NCBI GenBank assembly: GCA_008933995.1
Contig: WARS01000015.1
Span: forward strand, 13,152,957-13,216,956
Length of the DNA: 64,000 bases
DNA from: Datnioides undecimradiatus
Taxonomy: Eukaryota; Chordata; Actinopteri; Lobotiformes; Datnioididae
Reading direction: 5' to 3'
Shown: one piece after another, positions 12,608-26,300 of the stretch
Numbering within the stretch: the first letter of the stretch is position 1
Layout of the letters: each line of letters starts with the position of its first letter
Notes under the pieces: generated by a model
Databases searched by the model: none
The model's input: only the letters and a program-made list of their open reading frames with translations
What the model was told of the DNA's origin: nothing
Made by a program: the position numbers and the translations under genes

Positions 12608-15600
12608 GGAACCAGTGAATGTTTGACATTTGGCTTCAAAAATGACTGACAGATGAATTATGAAGACTATCAAAATACTTGTCTATCCTCTTTAATTATA
12701 GCTTTAATTTATCTGTGAACTCTTTAAAATGTAAAGGTTTGGTGTATGCAAAGAAAAAATGGTTTTGTTAGACACCTGCATAGTGTAGTGCATTGTTTAT
12801 ACAGACAGCCACTGTGACATTCACTGCATGATGTATATGTAATGTGTTGTGTTGCATAAGCGCCTTCAAAACCACTAACTAGAGACGTTGCAACAGTTAA
12901 GACGCCAGTCTGACTGACAAGACTGAAACAGAAACAGACTCTTTCCTCATGTGAATATAAAAACAAAAAAATTAACCTGAAGATGCTCTGGCCGCTGTGT
13001 CTCCTCAATTAGTGCAGGGCTGAGCCAGGACCGGGATGTGAATACTTATGAGCTCTTTGACCTTGTCGGTTCAGGAGGAGACAACAAATGATGAAGCGCA
13101 GCACTGAGAATTCACAATAACACGGTGAGAGAAAAATAAAGGACCTTGAATGCCCCTGTGATATGAATCGCACATTCACGAGCAGATATATGCACAGACA
13201 CACACAGAAGAACACTCGGAGATACCACAAGCAAGTGTGTCTAGACTGTAAACAATACCTGCCTCTAGGGCCTTACGAATGTGGGCTAACTACATACAAC
13301 ACTGAGTGCAGAAGTCTTGAATATGAGCAACTATCTACATAAACAACAGCGAGTTTCACTCCTCATGCACTCACATTATAATCAGTAAGATATACAGTGA
13401 ACAGACTAACATCCTCCTTGTACCAGATTAAATGATTGTGAAAAGGCACTGCCTGTTGCGATCACTGAATATTAAGATGCTTCTTAATTAAGGCTCTGAT
13501 GTCAGTAAATGAAAAAAGATGAGACGGAGGCGAGCCTAGGCTAGTACCAACTGATATAAATTCATTTGAAAGACATGTACATTGTGTGTGTATGTGTGGT
13601 GTCTGTGTACTACTTCAAACTGTATGCACACCCACACACACACAAACAAATCCTTAGATGAAAACTCCACGTACACAGAGCAGGGATTTAATTCCTTCTT
13701 TATCATATCTGTGCATCGGACGAGTTCCACGGTGCATGATAAGGAGAAAAAAGGGGGAAAACACAAACCAAGTGTGGAGGAATATGTGCCTTTTGAAGTT
13801 GTCTTTCTTCTTGGAACTAGCTTTGGCGTAACGTGGCTAGTTAAGCAGATCATTAAGCGTAATGGTTGGGGAGGATTGCACAGCTTTATCTCTGATGGCA
13901 AGAACAAAGTTCTTGATGATCTGGGGGATTCTGGAGCTGGATTTGATGGGAATTCCCATGCCTGCTGGAACAGTTTACTTGTGCTAACAGACAGGTGCTA
14001 TCATAAATCTCCAGTCAAGGAATTACTCACTCAGCTCTGCACACTGAAGACTGAAGGTATATGGGGATGAAGTTATCTTTTCACAGATTATATCTAGCGA
14101 TTGAAGATTCTTCCTTAGATAGACGCCATTATTGCAAGTGTCTGGCCGCAACATGTGACAGTAAATCAGTGATGAAATTCAAATCATGCAAAAGAAACCT
14201 GTCTGTAAGACATGTTGCTAAAAATCAAAGAGATGCCAAATCCTAAAAGATCTATTGCCATGGCCAGCTCAGTACTGAATAAACAAAACAGCCGCACAAC
14301 AATGAAACATGTGGCTGTAAATGGGATCTGAGAGAAGCAGATGAAACCAAATAACAGGGTTTGCAGGTTTGGGTCAGCTTTGGTAAAAAGAGATATGGAG
14401 AACAGGGAACCAGGGTCACAGGAATTTGTTCCTGTATTGAATCAACTTCTTTAAAGGGAAACAAACAACCAGTGCAACTTCATCTTTGCTAGCTTTAAAG
14501 AAGTGCAATGATGCACATCTGTATTCATGAGAACGGTTGATCCGTCCATAAAAGATTTTGAAAACGGTGTGTATTCCGTTCAGTGGAGAAATCAGAGGGG
14601 AATGTTGTTTGAGGATTATCACCACTAAAATGATTTCTCAGGATGAGAATGAGCTTTGAAAATATTTCCCCTCTAGGCAAATAAAAGGCAAACAATTCTT
14701 TATTTATTTCCCCCTCTCACTTCTCTTTTGTCAGTGCCCTCCACTGCTTTGCATTTGAATCACTCCAAATCGGGAAATCGCTTCCACCCAGTTCTTGTGT
14801 TTATGAAAACACAAGTTTCCAAGAGCCTGCAATGAATTTATATTTGGTACAAGCTGCGTAGTGCATCTCACTCCCCTGGCAACGTGCCCCTCCACAAGCT
14901 TTCCATGGAGGTTTGTCCCCCCGTTTTCCACAGTGCCGACTGATTGATTTGCTCTTTAATGGCTTCCTGTGTTGGGCATGGTCTAGGATGAACATCTGTA
15001 AGGGTGGATTGGGCATGCTGGGTCTGTTTTGCTCTGCTACGCTCATCTGTGGTGTAGTAAAGTGAGGTATCTGCCTTTTCTGTGGCCTGGGAGAATGACG
15101 TGCTCCATTATAAAAAGAACTGACTTCAGTGAAAAATGAGCCTTGGGTCCTAACGGCGGCTGGTCACTGAGTGGATTACATTGCCTCAGGGGATGAAGTT
15201 CAGCCTCTGATGTTGATGGCTGTGAAGGTGGAACACTAGTAGCTGCCGTGTGAGTGATAAAGTTATACTGAGTGTTAATGTCAAGAACAGTTTGTGTTTG
15301 AAGGGCCACTTCTATGAGTCCTCACAGATGCTGAGGTTCAGCTGTGGGTCATTCAGTGGACTTCAGTGTGAGTTCGACATGTTTGGCATGCCACCAGTCA
15401 CAGCTCTGAGAGGATTGGTAACATTGCTTATGATCAGAGTAAATTAAGCCTGTGAATATTTATTCAGAATCTTTAGTATCACGGCACTGAAGCAAATCAC
15501 AGGAAATTGGAAAACGACAACATGCCAAGACTAAATTAGTTGAAAAATACGATTCTGGAAGTTCAATAATGGAGAAATTAACTCATACAATGCGTGACAC

Positions 15601-17269
15601 TGGGAGTATATTAGAACAAAGTTGGTGACGTGACATTAAAATATCTTATGCAGAAAGGTTTTCAGTTTGCTTTTCTTCTATTTTAACGGTAAGATGAAAA
15701 CATACCTATTTTTGTGGAAATGTCTAGATATATATGATGTGTTTTTGTGTATATGGACTTGTGCATGGATATTTTTTGGTTCTTCTTTTATTGGATTTTT
15801 ACTTTATGTCACAGACTAATGACTACCTACAACAAATGTGTTTTTATTTGTTTTACAATTCTCCTATGTTTTGGAAAAGAGAATTTAAAATTATAAATAT
15901 AAGACACCTTAACAAAAAAAAAAGAAGCTTGTGTTTTTATCTGCCTTAGGATTAGCTGACTTTACTAAAATCCTCTCTCCAACATGAAGTGTTCACATTG
16001 CCAGTGACTAACTCAAACACAAAACTCTGTGTTTGGGCAAACACCTTAATCCTGAAATCCATCTTTATTTCAACCTACGCCTTAAAATTAGGAGTTAACA
16101 TCAGAAGGTGCTGCTCAACCGTGAGGCATTAGGAGGTAAGGGACAAAGCACACCTGCAAAGCTGGAGTTGACATGAAACAAAAAAAACACCCCCAAAACA
16201 AAAGCCTCATCCAAAAGCCACTTCAGAAGCCTTTCTTCATAATCCAGGGATGTAGAGCAGATCTGAGAAATGGGAAAAGTCCCACGTGAAAGCAACAGGC
16301 CTCCACAGAGCACATTAGCATTTACTTGTGTTTGAATTTGATTGAACTAATTACGCCGGGTTGTTGGGATGATAAGCGAGCGTAAACATTCGGGGTTAGA
16401 ACAGGCCCCCACAGAGATGAAAACCCTCGACTTTCATCCATACGCAATTAATCAGCATCTGACTCTGCAAACAGACGCAGCAGCTTGCTCCATTGCCTCT
16501 CTTGTAAGCACTGACTGACACATGAAAGCAGGGAAATTTGCACCCAGTTAGGAGATTATACAGTGAGTGAGTCAAATCTGAGCTGATACTGTGGAGAGAC
16601 CACAGACAGAGTCACACAGGGTGGCTTACTTCTCCTTTGTGACATTTGCTTACTTCTCCTTTGTGGCATTTGAATGTTCCTCATTACCAGGTGACACCAC
16701 ACGCGAGGTTGGTGCATGCGTGTGCACTTATTTGTGCTCATAAAGGACATGAATGTGTTTTTATGTGAAAAACAATAGGGTCCCTGGAGTCCCTGAGGCG
16801 TGACAGAGCAGCAACAATAATCAGTGTCTGCAGGAGCTGGTAATGGATAGAGCATTGCACAACTGCTAGTTAGGAAACAGTGCTCACATGCGGCTAAAAA
16901 CTTCAAAGCCTTCCATGTCCAGCAGGCCAGGTTATTTCAATTAGTCTCCAACAAGAAGCCTTCTTCTCCCACAGCTGGACCCCCACCTATCACTCCAAGG
17001 GATCAGCCACACGGGACCCTGACACTCTGTTTCCTTTTACCCCCCAACCCCTTTGGCTTTGTTTTGGAAAAGGAGAAGTGAGTCAGGTTCAAAGCAGAGA
17101 GGAAGAGTGCGGGGTAACATGAGATGATGGTCTGTCCGACATGTGGCTGTGCCAGACGATGTTCGCCTGCTGGCTTCAAGAGGAGATGATTATTTATTTC
17201 AGAGCCTCTGAGTGCACCCTCACGCACACACAGAAAAACACTACATAAAATCTAAAATCTGTAATATAA

Positions 17270-17275
17270 TTTATT
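17270..17275 (-). terminator. Candidate SUSD2 polyadenylation signal
   Basis: TTTATT on the plus strand reads AATAAA on the minus strand, about 740 nt beyond the SUSD2 stop codon. Another AATAAA-like site lies near 17190. Which one is used cannot be told. Confidence 0.25.
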
Positions 17276-18016
17276 GACAGTGATCGGTGATTTTTAATTA
17301 AACTTTGACAGGGTTGATCATTTTTCATGATCATCTTTAAATACAGATATGCAAAGGTGCAAAGTGCACCAAAACAAATGCAGAAAGCGAAGTTTGGCAA
17401 AAAGGTGACCTTTAAGTAACATTCATGGATTTTTCTGGCTCAGTCACTCAGCAAAACCCTTAGTTTGACTGAAGGCTGTTAGCCCACACAAAGGCTGCAT
17501 ATGAGTTCAAAGTCTTTCAACCAAAAAATGATCAGGTTCGCTTCACATTTGACATGAGCATGAACACATCTGGTCCTATTTTAAACTGAACAGGAGAAGG
17601 GAGTGTTGACTGTAATGATGATATCTCTGTGTCGTATTTATACAATTCTCTCTGTAGCGAAAGATCGGACGTCCAGTCATGCAAAACGGGAATATAAAAA
17701 CAATCATGGCATTTTTCCTTTACTTCAATACCCTCAATCCTCACCCCATGCGCCATTTACCACGACCTGGAGGTTTTCCAAACTAAACAAGAGGAAAAAC
17801 ACGCAGCCAAACAACATGCTGAAAGCCTCACTAGTGCCTGAGGTTTTTCTAATAAAGGTCAACAGGTCAAGAGAAGACCACTGTCTTAATGAACAACACA
17901 ACTGCATGTGATTTCCAAATGCTCAGCTCTAAATATATTTGTTGCCATAGGCCACATAGCTGAAGGTTTCAGAGTGGAGTGGTGTGATCCATAATCCCAA
18001 AGGACTTTGTGATGGT

Positions 18017-19405
18017 TTAGCAAGTTTGTTCTTGGGTCACCATCTGGTCCGGTTTCTCTTTTTTCTCCCTGTAAATACAAAGGAAAGAGTAGTCACTGAG
18101 ACAAGTTTAGAATTTATGAATTACCTTTAAAAAGAAACCAACTAGTAATAATAACAAGACATTTTTTAAAGACACCACTATGTCTAATTAGGTACGCTCT
18201 CATTTCGAAGATGCTTATCTTCACCTTTCCAAAGTTACTTGGGGGAAACAACCATCCAGATTGCCTGTCCTGCTGCTCCATGGGAGTTGAATAAGTGAGG
18301 TAATGGGGAACACTTGTTTAATCAAAACAGACCACAGGACAATTGTCTGGTGACCTTGCATGAGGGCAGGAATGATTTTCAGTTTGGTTCTTAATAACGG
18401 CAGTTTATTGCTGTTATTAATAGTGTTTTATTAACAGTGCATATAAAACTTAGTCGCTCATTAGGGACAATTGCAAAACAGGGACATAAATGTTGAAGGG
18501 CACGTGTACTAAGCCCTTCCCTTGTATCTGAACTAGGAATACATTAGTTGGGCTTTGACATTATATTCATTACTTTAAAAGACTAACAAGCTCAGGAGGA
18601 TCATCCTTTGATCATACTTGATCGGACAGCAGCAAATAGGAGACACATGTTGCCGTACTTTAAGATGTAAACATCCACCAAATTTTTTCAAGTCTGTCTT
18701 TATACAACACTGGCCCATACTGCACACACGATGTACAATGAAAGGGCTGTGCCTCTCTATACTAAATATCACTTCCTAATGCACGTTTAATGTAGGAGAC
18801 AGCAAATTCCACAGCCCTCTCTCTCCGCAAACACACTTAAGTTCAGCTGAAGCTCACGTGAGGCTTCAGCTGGCCGCGTTGGTAACATTTAGCGATTATC
18901 TTCCAAAGTTACAGTTTTTTGAGCATGAAATTCACAGTGTGTCTTACTGTCTCTACCACACAGCTTGACACCGTCCAGGAATACGCAATGAAGGAATTTT
19001 GTACCAAAAATATAAAGTTTTGAAGATACTGCATTCACTTCACTATCTCTGACTGCCTACAACAGCTTATGGGCCACTTATGTGTAGTTTTTTTCTAGAA
19101 ATTGACACCTTACAAAGTGCACCTCTGCATTTTTATAGCTCATTGTTGTTTCCGAGCTTTATCAGCAGAGTGCACAATGTGTAAACCATACAAAAGTAAT
19201 TAAAAAAGAATTCCGCCAACCTGACAGATCACTTGCTAACATCACTGAGCTAAGACAACGGACGAAAACTTCACCAAAGTAACACACTAAAAGTTAATCT
19301 ACCAGGCTGCTGTAATGTCATTTTACAGGCAATCTGGCATTTTCTGGACTTTCTTTGTTCTCCCCAAGTGATTTTATGTGCAAAGAATTACATGTGATGA
19401 GGTGG

Positions 19406-19436
<31 letters not shown>

Positions 19437-20101
19437 GGTATTTCCCTGCAGCATTACAGCCAGTAGCTAAAATGTTACCAACTTTTACAAAAAAAGAAGG
19501 GGAACACAGCTCTAATCCACTTCCCTTTGTAAAATAAATCATTTCAAAATGGGGCTCTTGACTAATAACCTAAAACCATTGCTAGAAAAAGGGCTGAATC
19601 AGTGAGTCAAGTAATGAGACGTTGATAAAAGGCTTCCCAGTCTCAGCACTAATCCTTCAACATTTATTGACTTGGTGATGACTCAGTTTTCAAACTCTGT
19701 TCAAATTCTGTTTTTGAGAGGTCCCATCATATTTCTCTTCAGATACACAAGTGAGATACATTGCAAGAATATCTTGGCATTTGGTGTTGAGACTGTTTAC
19801 TTCACTTTGCTAAATGTGCTCACTTCTTCGATCCATTTTCAACCCCTTGCAAGGTCCAGACAAAGCCCCCCTCTACCTTTTTGATGTGTCATATAGCAGA
19901 AGTAGAGTAGACATGATGGTACACACAAAAACACACACACACACACACACACACCTTATGGTGTAATGAGTTTCTTACTCCTGTGGTGAGCTGCCAGCAG
20001 ACCTGTTGAAACCCGCTAAGTAACCCTAGATGTGGAAAGTACCCGTGCAAGTCTGAGTCTGAGACTTAGGGAACTGAGGTGCAGGAGGCTTTCACTATCT
20101 A

Positions 20102-20140
<39 letters not shown>

Positions 20141-20298
20141 TGCGCACACACAGTTGTGTAGTATCACTGCTTCTTTTCTCCAGACATGGAACCCAGACAT
20201 GATCTGAAATACAGTAAGACTCCCACTACTTCTATCCTGCTGCACTTCTGATGATGGGAGGAATCAATGTGTCTGCACTTGTTGGTCGGGGGTGTGCG

Positions 20299-20336
<38 letters not shown>

Positions 20337-23300
20337 CATGCATGTCAGTGTGACCACTCACACTCAAGGAATGTATAAGATTTCTCTTGATGCATTTGGG
20401 CTACTGTATCTGCACTATGTTTCAAGGTTGTGTGTGTGTGTGTGCCAGGTCTCCTATATTAACATGTGTACCGGCATGTTGTGTGTGTGAGGCCTTCACA
20501 TCTGCAGACCTTTTGACAGTCCTCGTCTCTTTTTACACCTGGCCTCTCATGATCAAGGCTTGCGGAGAGGGCAGGTGTGCTCGATCCTTGCCCTAACAAC
20601 TTGAAGACATAGCAGTTTCCTTGCCTGCCTGCCCCAAGTGCTGCTGGGAGCGTGAGGTTGTTCTTGACTCTTGAGATCCATCCGTTTTCTTTGCCCTGCT
20701 AGAGTTATAGTGGGGGAAAGCCCGAATGAAGTCTACGAGCCCATAAAACAAGCCTTTAATTTGCTTGTATACGCCCAGGAGCTTGCGTTGCTGTTAGCCT
20801 CTCGTTTCTCTGGACTGCAGTCATAAGTATGATCCCACAGGGTTTCTGGGTTTTTTGGTGTGATCAGATTAGAAAGATAATTTATGAGTAACAGTTGAAC
20901 GGCTGGGACATGTTAGATATCAAACAGGCAGGTGGGATTCATTGCTTTTGTGTTTTTGCGTTTTTGTTGGCACAGCAGAAAGGTTTTGAGTATAAGGAGG
21001 AAATGGGAGGGGAAGAAGACCTCTGGCTATGTACTGGTTTGCGCAAGATAAGTGACCCCTGTTTCCATATATAATCTAACATCTGTTCAAAAAACAGATC
21101 AATGTATTTATATTCTGTATTAAGGAACGCTGCCACATAGTATGTCACACAGTATCAGTACGTGCAATGGCTTTTATAATGCCTTCAAACACACACACAC
21201 ACACACACACAGACACACACACACACCTTACCTTATTCATTACTTGCCTAACCCTTACCTCAACTTGAACCCAACCTTAAAAAGTCCTTAGCATAAAATT
21301 CAACTTTTTACCCTTTTTTACCCTCTTTTTTCATGGGAAACACAATGTAAGTGTAAACTTCTTGTGTTCATTATTAGTTCATTTATTAAACCAGACAATG
21401 GTCATTTTCTGCAATTAGTAATATCTATGTTGAGCTGTGAGATTGAGAGCTACAGGCTAAGTCTTAATATCCTCCATTTACTGTGTCTTGCTGTTTTGTG
21501 GAAAACTACTTACACCATATGCAGCATGTAATCAGATCGTGGTGGCATGATGGCAACAGAGCAATTATTGACTGTCTTTTTTGTGCAAACAATGTGAGCC
21601 TGTTTGGCTGCAGTGTAAACAGATACACTGGTTGCACCTCTGTTGTATTTCCAACAAAGTAGTCGCTCAAGGAGAGTTTTCTTCTTTCAGGATTCTTGGA
21701 GCTGTACTATTAAACTACTTTTGAAGTTACTATGGTAACCACAGCTGTCTCCAAATCAAAACAGACTAAAATCTCAAGCATTAAAACTAAAATCAATCAT
21801 TCAAATAGATGCAGTGAAATAGTAAAATATTCAGTTGTGTAATTTTAGGACAACCTGAAAGTGCATCAACTGTTATACTGCCAGTTTGTTGGGTAATATC
21901 TTGTAGCCTGTGTAATACAGACGTACTCACTGTATCAAACCATCTGCTCACCAGGAACTTGGAATACAGTAACATAAAAGAGGCCAGTGCAGGAAGTAAA
22001 ACAATATTCATATTGTAGGTAGTGAAATAATATCTAAAGGAAGACCTGGCTGATAAAAGATATCTGAATGCTACTTTTTGTCTAAATAAAGTGAAAAAAG
22101 ACAACCTGGACTTCTGAAGAAGGCACTGTTACTTCTAACAGTGAGCTGTTATATATTCTTTTGTTTGTTACCTATAAGACATTTTGTTGTACCATTGGAA
22201 AAAAGGAATTGATTTTCCAGTGAAGTGAATCATATGTGAACCCACCTGTCCTGTTTCCTGTTGTGTAGTTTGATCATTATTCCCACTGTGACCAGGGCTG
22301 AGAGGGACCCAGCAGCACCAAGTACAAACCCCACGATAGTATCTGTGAAAATCATACCAACATAGAATTAGTCAAGACTGTTGGCCATTTATTGTTCTTA
22401 ACAATCAATTCTACCTCAGCAGATTTTAATATAAGTATCAAAAGTAAAAGCAAGAGGGAAAACTGAAAAGAAAACTAGTCCAATCAACAGTCACAGTTCC
22501 TTTGAGCAAGGCATCAGGGAAATGACAGAGGTTCCTGGTAAGGATGGGTGTAAACAGTCTGAGCATATCACTGTGGTGTGGTCAGAATAAACCATGCACA
22601 CTCAGTCTGTTTTATCTGGGTAAAGAAAGGATTAAGAAACAAATTACTTGCTAGACCAAGTCTAGACCAAGCAAATATAAGCATTGGTTGCCACACTACA
22701 TAGGCTGTGGGGTGATTAGTCAGTAAAAAGTACTAATATTTTGAAGTTTACTCAAACTAAAGGCAGGTTCCTGTCAATAACCACACTTAATCTATTTCAG
22801 CAGTCTCTCTTTTCTTACCCATTTGTTACACATTTAGCTGCATTTACCAGTGGATATTGGATAAGGAACTAATCCAGCAAGTTAACAAAAGTCTAATGAT
22901 ACATCAACAATTACAAATATTACACATTTGTTTTTGTCACAGCTTTTGCACCAAACTAACCAGACAATCAGACTGTAAAGCCAATTTCTGTTTTGGTTTG
23001 CTCTGACTAATCAGTGGTAGTGATGTAGTTGTCTAGCACCATTTTCAGTCAACAGAGAAGGTGTGGCAGTGATTACCTGACACAGTTAATAATATTTTTC
23101 ACTTTGATCAAATAAAGCTTTCAAAAAGCTCTAAAATTTATATCTATCTAGATACTCAGTTGCCAATGATCTCAATCCCAGACCTATTTGAACCAAATCT
23201 AGGACGCAGGTGGCATTTCAAAGGTCTGGAACTAGTAGACTAATGGTCTAGTGCTGAGGTAGCTATCTGTTTAATATATCTGGCTGGATGAGGCCTTTTG

Positions 23301-26300
23301 GAGAAACATTATTAAAGTCTGAGTAGTGCTGCTTTATGACTAAGGTGAATGTCTGTCATTTTTGAATCAACATGTTAAGTAATAATCATTAATTCATTAA
23401 TAAGTAATTAGCCAAAAACATGCATTCGTTGTGATTTATTTCATGGATGGTTGACTTTTCCACAAAACGTTCCTTATCAGGTACATCTCTATCACTATGT
23501 CTAAAATTACATGTAGTATGTCTTATTGTCTCAACATTGTGTAATTCTTCGCTCAGCATGAGGTGTTCTGGTCCCTAAGCAGATCTCACATGCAGGGGAA
23601 GTGCAGTCATCCAAGAGAAAGCCCATTGTGTTCTGCAAACGTATCCATCTGTGTTTTTAATTACCACAGGGATCAAACAATAAAAATGATAAACTGGCTT
23701 CAAACACAAACAATGAGAACTGACGTGGATGGACGGATATAAGCTACACTTTCCGGATTTTCCCAGCAGCTGCCTTCACATTGTTTGCACTTGCTGAGCT
23801 AACACTGTGATCATATTAGAACATGTGAAACTTTCCTGGGGGTCTTGGCAAGTTAAGTGAACAATTTTCCAGTCTTTCAACTATTCATACAGCATATAGA
23901 GCCAGGAGTTATTTTTTTAAAGCAGGCAAGTATACAGACGTTATGAGGAACATAATTATCAAGTGTCGTCGTCCTCTAATGCATGAATGCACGTACATAT
24001 GTCAAATATGGTAGATATTTGTCAGGTAAGTACTGCAGGTGCAGGTCCTTGAAAATGTCATCAGCCCTGGAACATCAAACATAAATGCAGACATGTGTGC
24101 AGAAGCACAGCAAAATACACAACCCCATGTACAAATATTCCCTGGAGTTTCTAAACCAATCAGTTTCGTTACACATGGCCAGGCCTTGGATGAAGGAGCA
24201 CTGCGTCAAACTGACGAACACTGAAGCCTTCGGCATCAGTGTGACAAGCCACCCGGAGTATAATTGTGCTGGGAGCATGCAGAGAATTGGCAGTCAATCA
24301 GTGTTAACGTTCACCTTATTTTTTTTTTGGGCTGGCAAACCCCCAAAGCTATCTCATTACTCCGCTGAACCCCCTCCACTTCTGAACTGATCAAATAGTA
24401 AAGCTCCAGGGAGCAATAGCACTCAGTTTGGACTATTATGTTTCCAGTTAAAGGACATTTAACACATGCAGACATCATGGGGTTGGACTGAACAAGATAA
24501 AAGTGATAGAAAACAGAAAAGGGTGTGTTCTATGCATTTTAAAGATTGTAGTCACTCATCTGTATCACTTGCACTTCTAGGTTCTACTTGTAACATGTAC
24601 ATTTTGCAACAGCACTGAAAATTATTAAAATTTCTGAGTTCATCCCTGTTCAATCCCTTTTCAAGTGTTCATCTCCCAAAGAAATCTGACGATCCCAATC
24701 AGAAATCCCAAACTGTTTTCATAACCCTACCGCGTCCATACACCCCGGAGCAACACTCTTATCACATAAAGCATTTCTTAAAAGAGAGAGATGAGTTTTT
24801 CTGTCAGAGCTGATGTCATCTTAAAATAATTCTGTTGATTTCTCTCTCCCTGGAAACAGTGTGTGTCTCTGTACCAAGCTACTGTTGTCATCTGATATGT
24901 GTATCTCACCCTGTCTGACTTAATGTGATGGGCGGAAGTATTCTTGGAATTTGGATCATGTGTCACACGGCAAACTTTAGGCATCAGATGTTCCACGTAC
25001 AAACTTAACAAGCACCCGGTTGCATAAACACAGCATAAAATAACAAAACAAAGAAAAAAAAAACAACAAAAAAACAACAAGCAGACGTAGAAGTGTAGAA
25101 GCCAACACTTCCCTCCTCTCCAAACCTGCTTTTTTACTCCATCCATTTTCAGAGATTCACATCCAGACAACTTTTAGAGGAGTTTATGAATATAAGAAGT
25201 GGGTTACAACAGTTAGAAGACTTCTTGTTGAGTACAAATGCAAACCTCAACACAGAGGACAGACGATGGCGATTGAGGTCAGAAGCATGACCAAGAGCAT
25301 GATTGTTGTTTTCCTGAACATTTGTGGGGGTTTTGCTCTTTGAACTGCTACTTCCTCAACAGGGTCAGACTGTCAACAGGGACCTCTACTACATCGTTCT
25401 AAGGAGTCTGAGGGAGGACATTTGGTGCAAACAACATGAACTGTGGCGCAATGGCACCTGTTTGCTTCATCATGATAATGCTCCAGCTCACATCACATTA
25501 AAAAACGTTTCACCGACACAATCATTGCTTCTGCCCTGCCCCACTGGATATGGTACCTATGACTTCTTACTCTTCTCCCAAATGAAATTCAAGCTGAGCA
25601 TTCACCATTCTGACACAGTGGAGGATGTCCAGTTTAGTCTTTGCACTTCACTATGCAAACATTTGGACATATAGTTTTGGCAAATGAAAGATGAAAGATG
25701 AAAGACTCCTATGTCCTTTAATGTAACCTTGGTAACTGCGTGTACATAGACCACTCCTGTATATCATAGAGGACTTTACTGTGAAAGACACTGGCCATTT
25801 CCTAAAATTAACCTTGATGATCGTGAAGCTGCGGATGCTCAAGCTGTATGTTCGTGAATAGATTTTGTGTAAATGACGACCTTAATTTAATAAAAACAGC
25901 AGAGTGGAGAAAAGAGTGATGCTTGATTGGCGAGTAGTCACAGTATAGATGGTTCTGTGGACATTACAGCTATGAATAGCTACTAAAACCTTTCGAAAAA
26001 GCCTTTCATCCTTTAAAAAGGGGGATGTTGTCAAATGTCTGTTTTCTACTTCAACTACACTCTCCTTCACACCTTTAAATCTAATCATAAACAAAATTCA
26101 TATGCAGCAAATAAAAAAATACCATTCCATCTGCCCTAATGCCCTAAAAGAATAGATTCATTTTCTTAAAAGGTCTATATGTGACACAATCTGACCAGTG
26201 ATGGTTGTATATCTTCTATGCAACAGACTCATGTCTCAGATACAGACCACACCACAGCACAGAAACAGTCAATGATCTGTGCATAGAAACAATCTCAGAA

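Larger units (their letters stand above)
4140..18016. other. Gene-poor intergenic stretch
   Basis: No exon could be supported on either strand between the leftward first exon and the SUSD2 stop codon. It contains a TG microsatellite (6930-6963), a relic of the 'TACTCCACTA' repeat (5790-5985) and a solo-LTR-like element (12164-12607). The 3' UTR of SUSD2 probably occupies the right end. Some unique, GC-balanced islands (8760-8870, 16330-16480) have homeobox-type TAATTA cores and might be conserved non-coding elements. The longest open frame (minus strand, 10440-10853) is not supported as a gene. Confidence 0.5.

Noticed and set aside
13582..14070. Plus-strand open frame of 162 codons
   Set aside because: It starts in a TG/CA-rich tract giving cysteine, valine and histidine runs, has no known motif, and the opposite strand is also open over part of it. 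Likely chance.
19384..19440. Histidine-run open frame on the minus strand
   Set aside because: It is the translation of a GAT microsatellite in the last SUSD2 intron.
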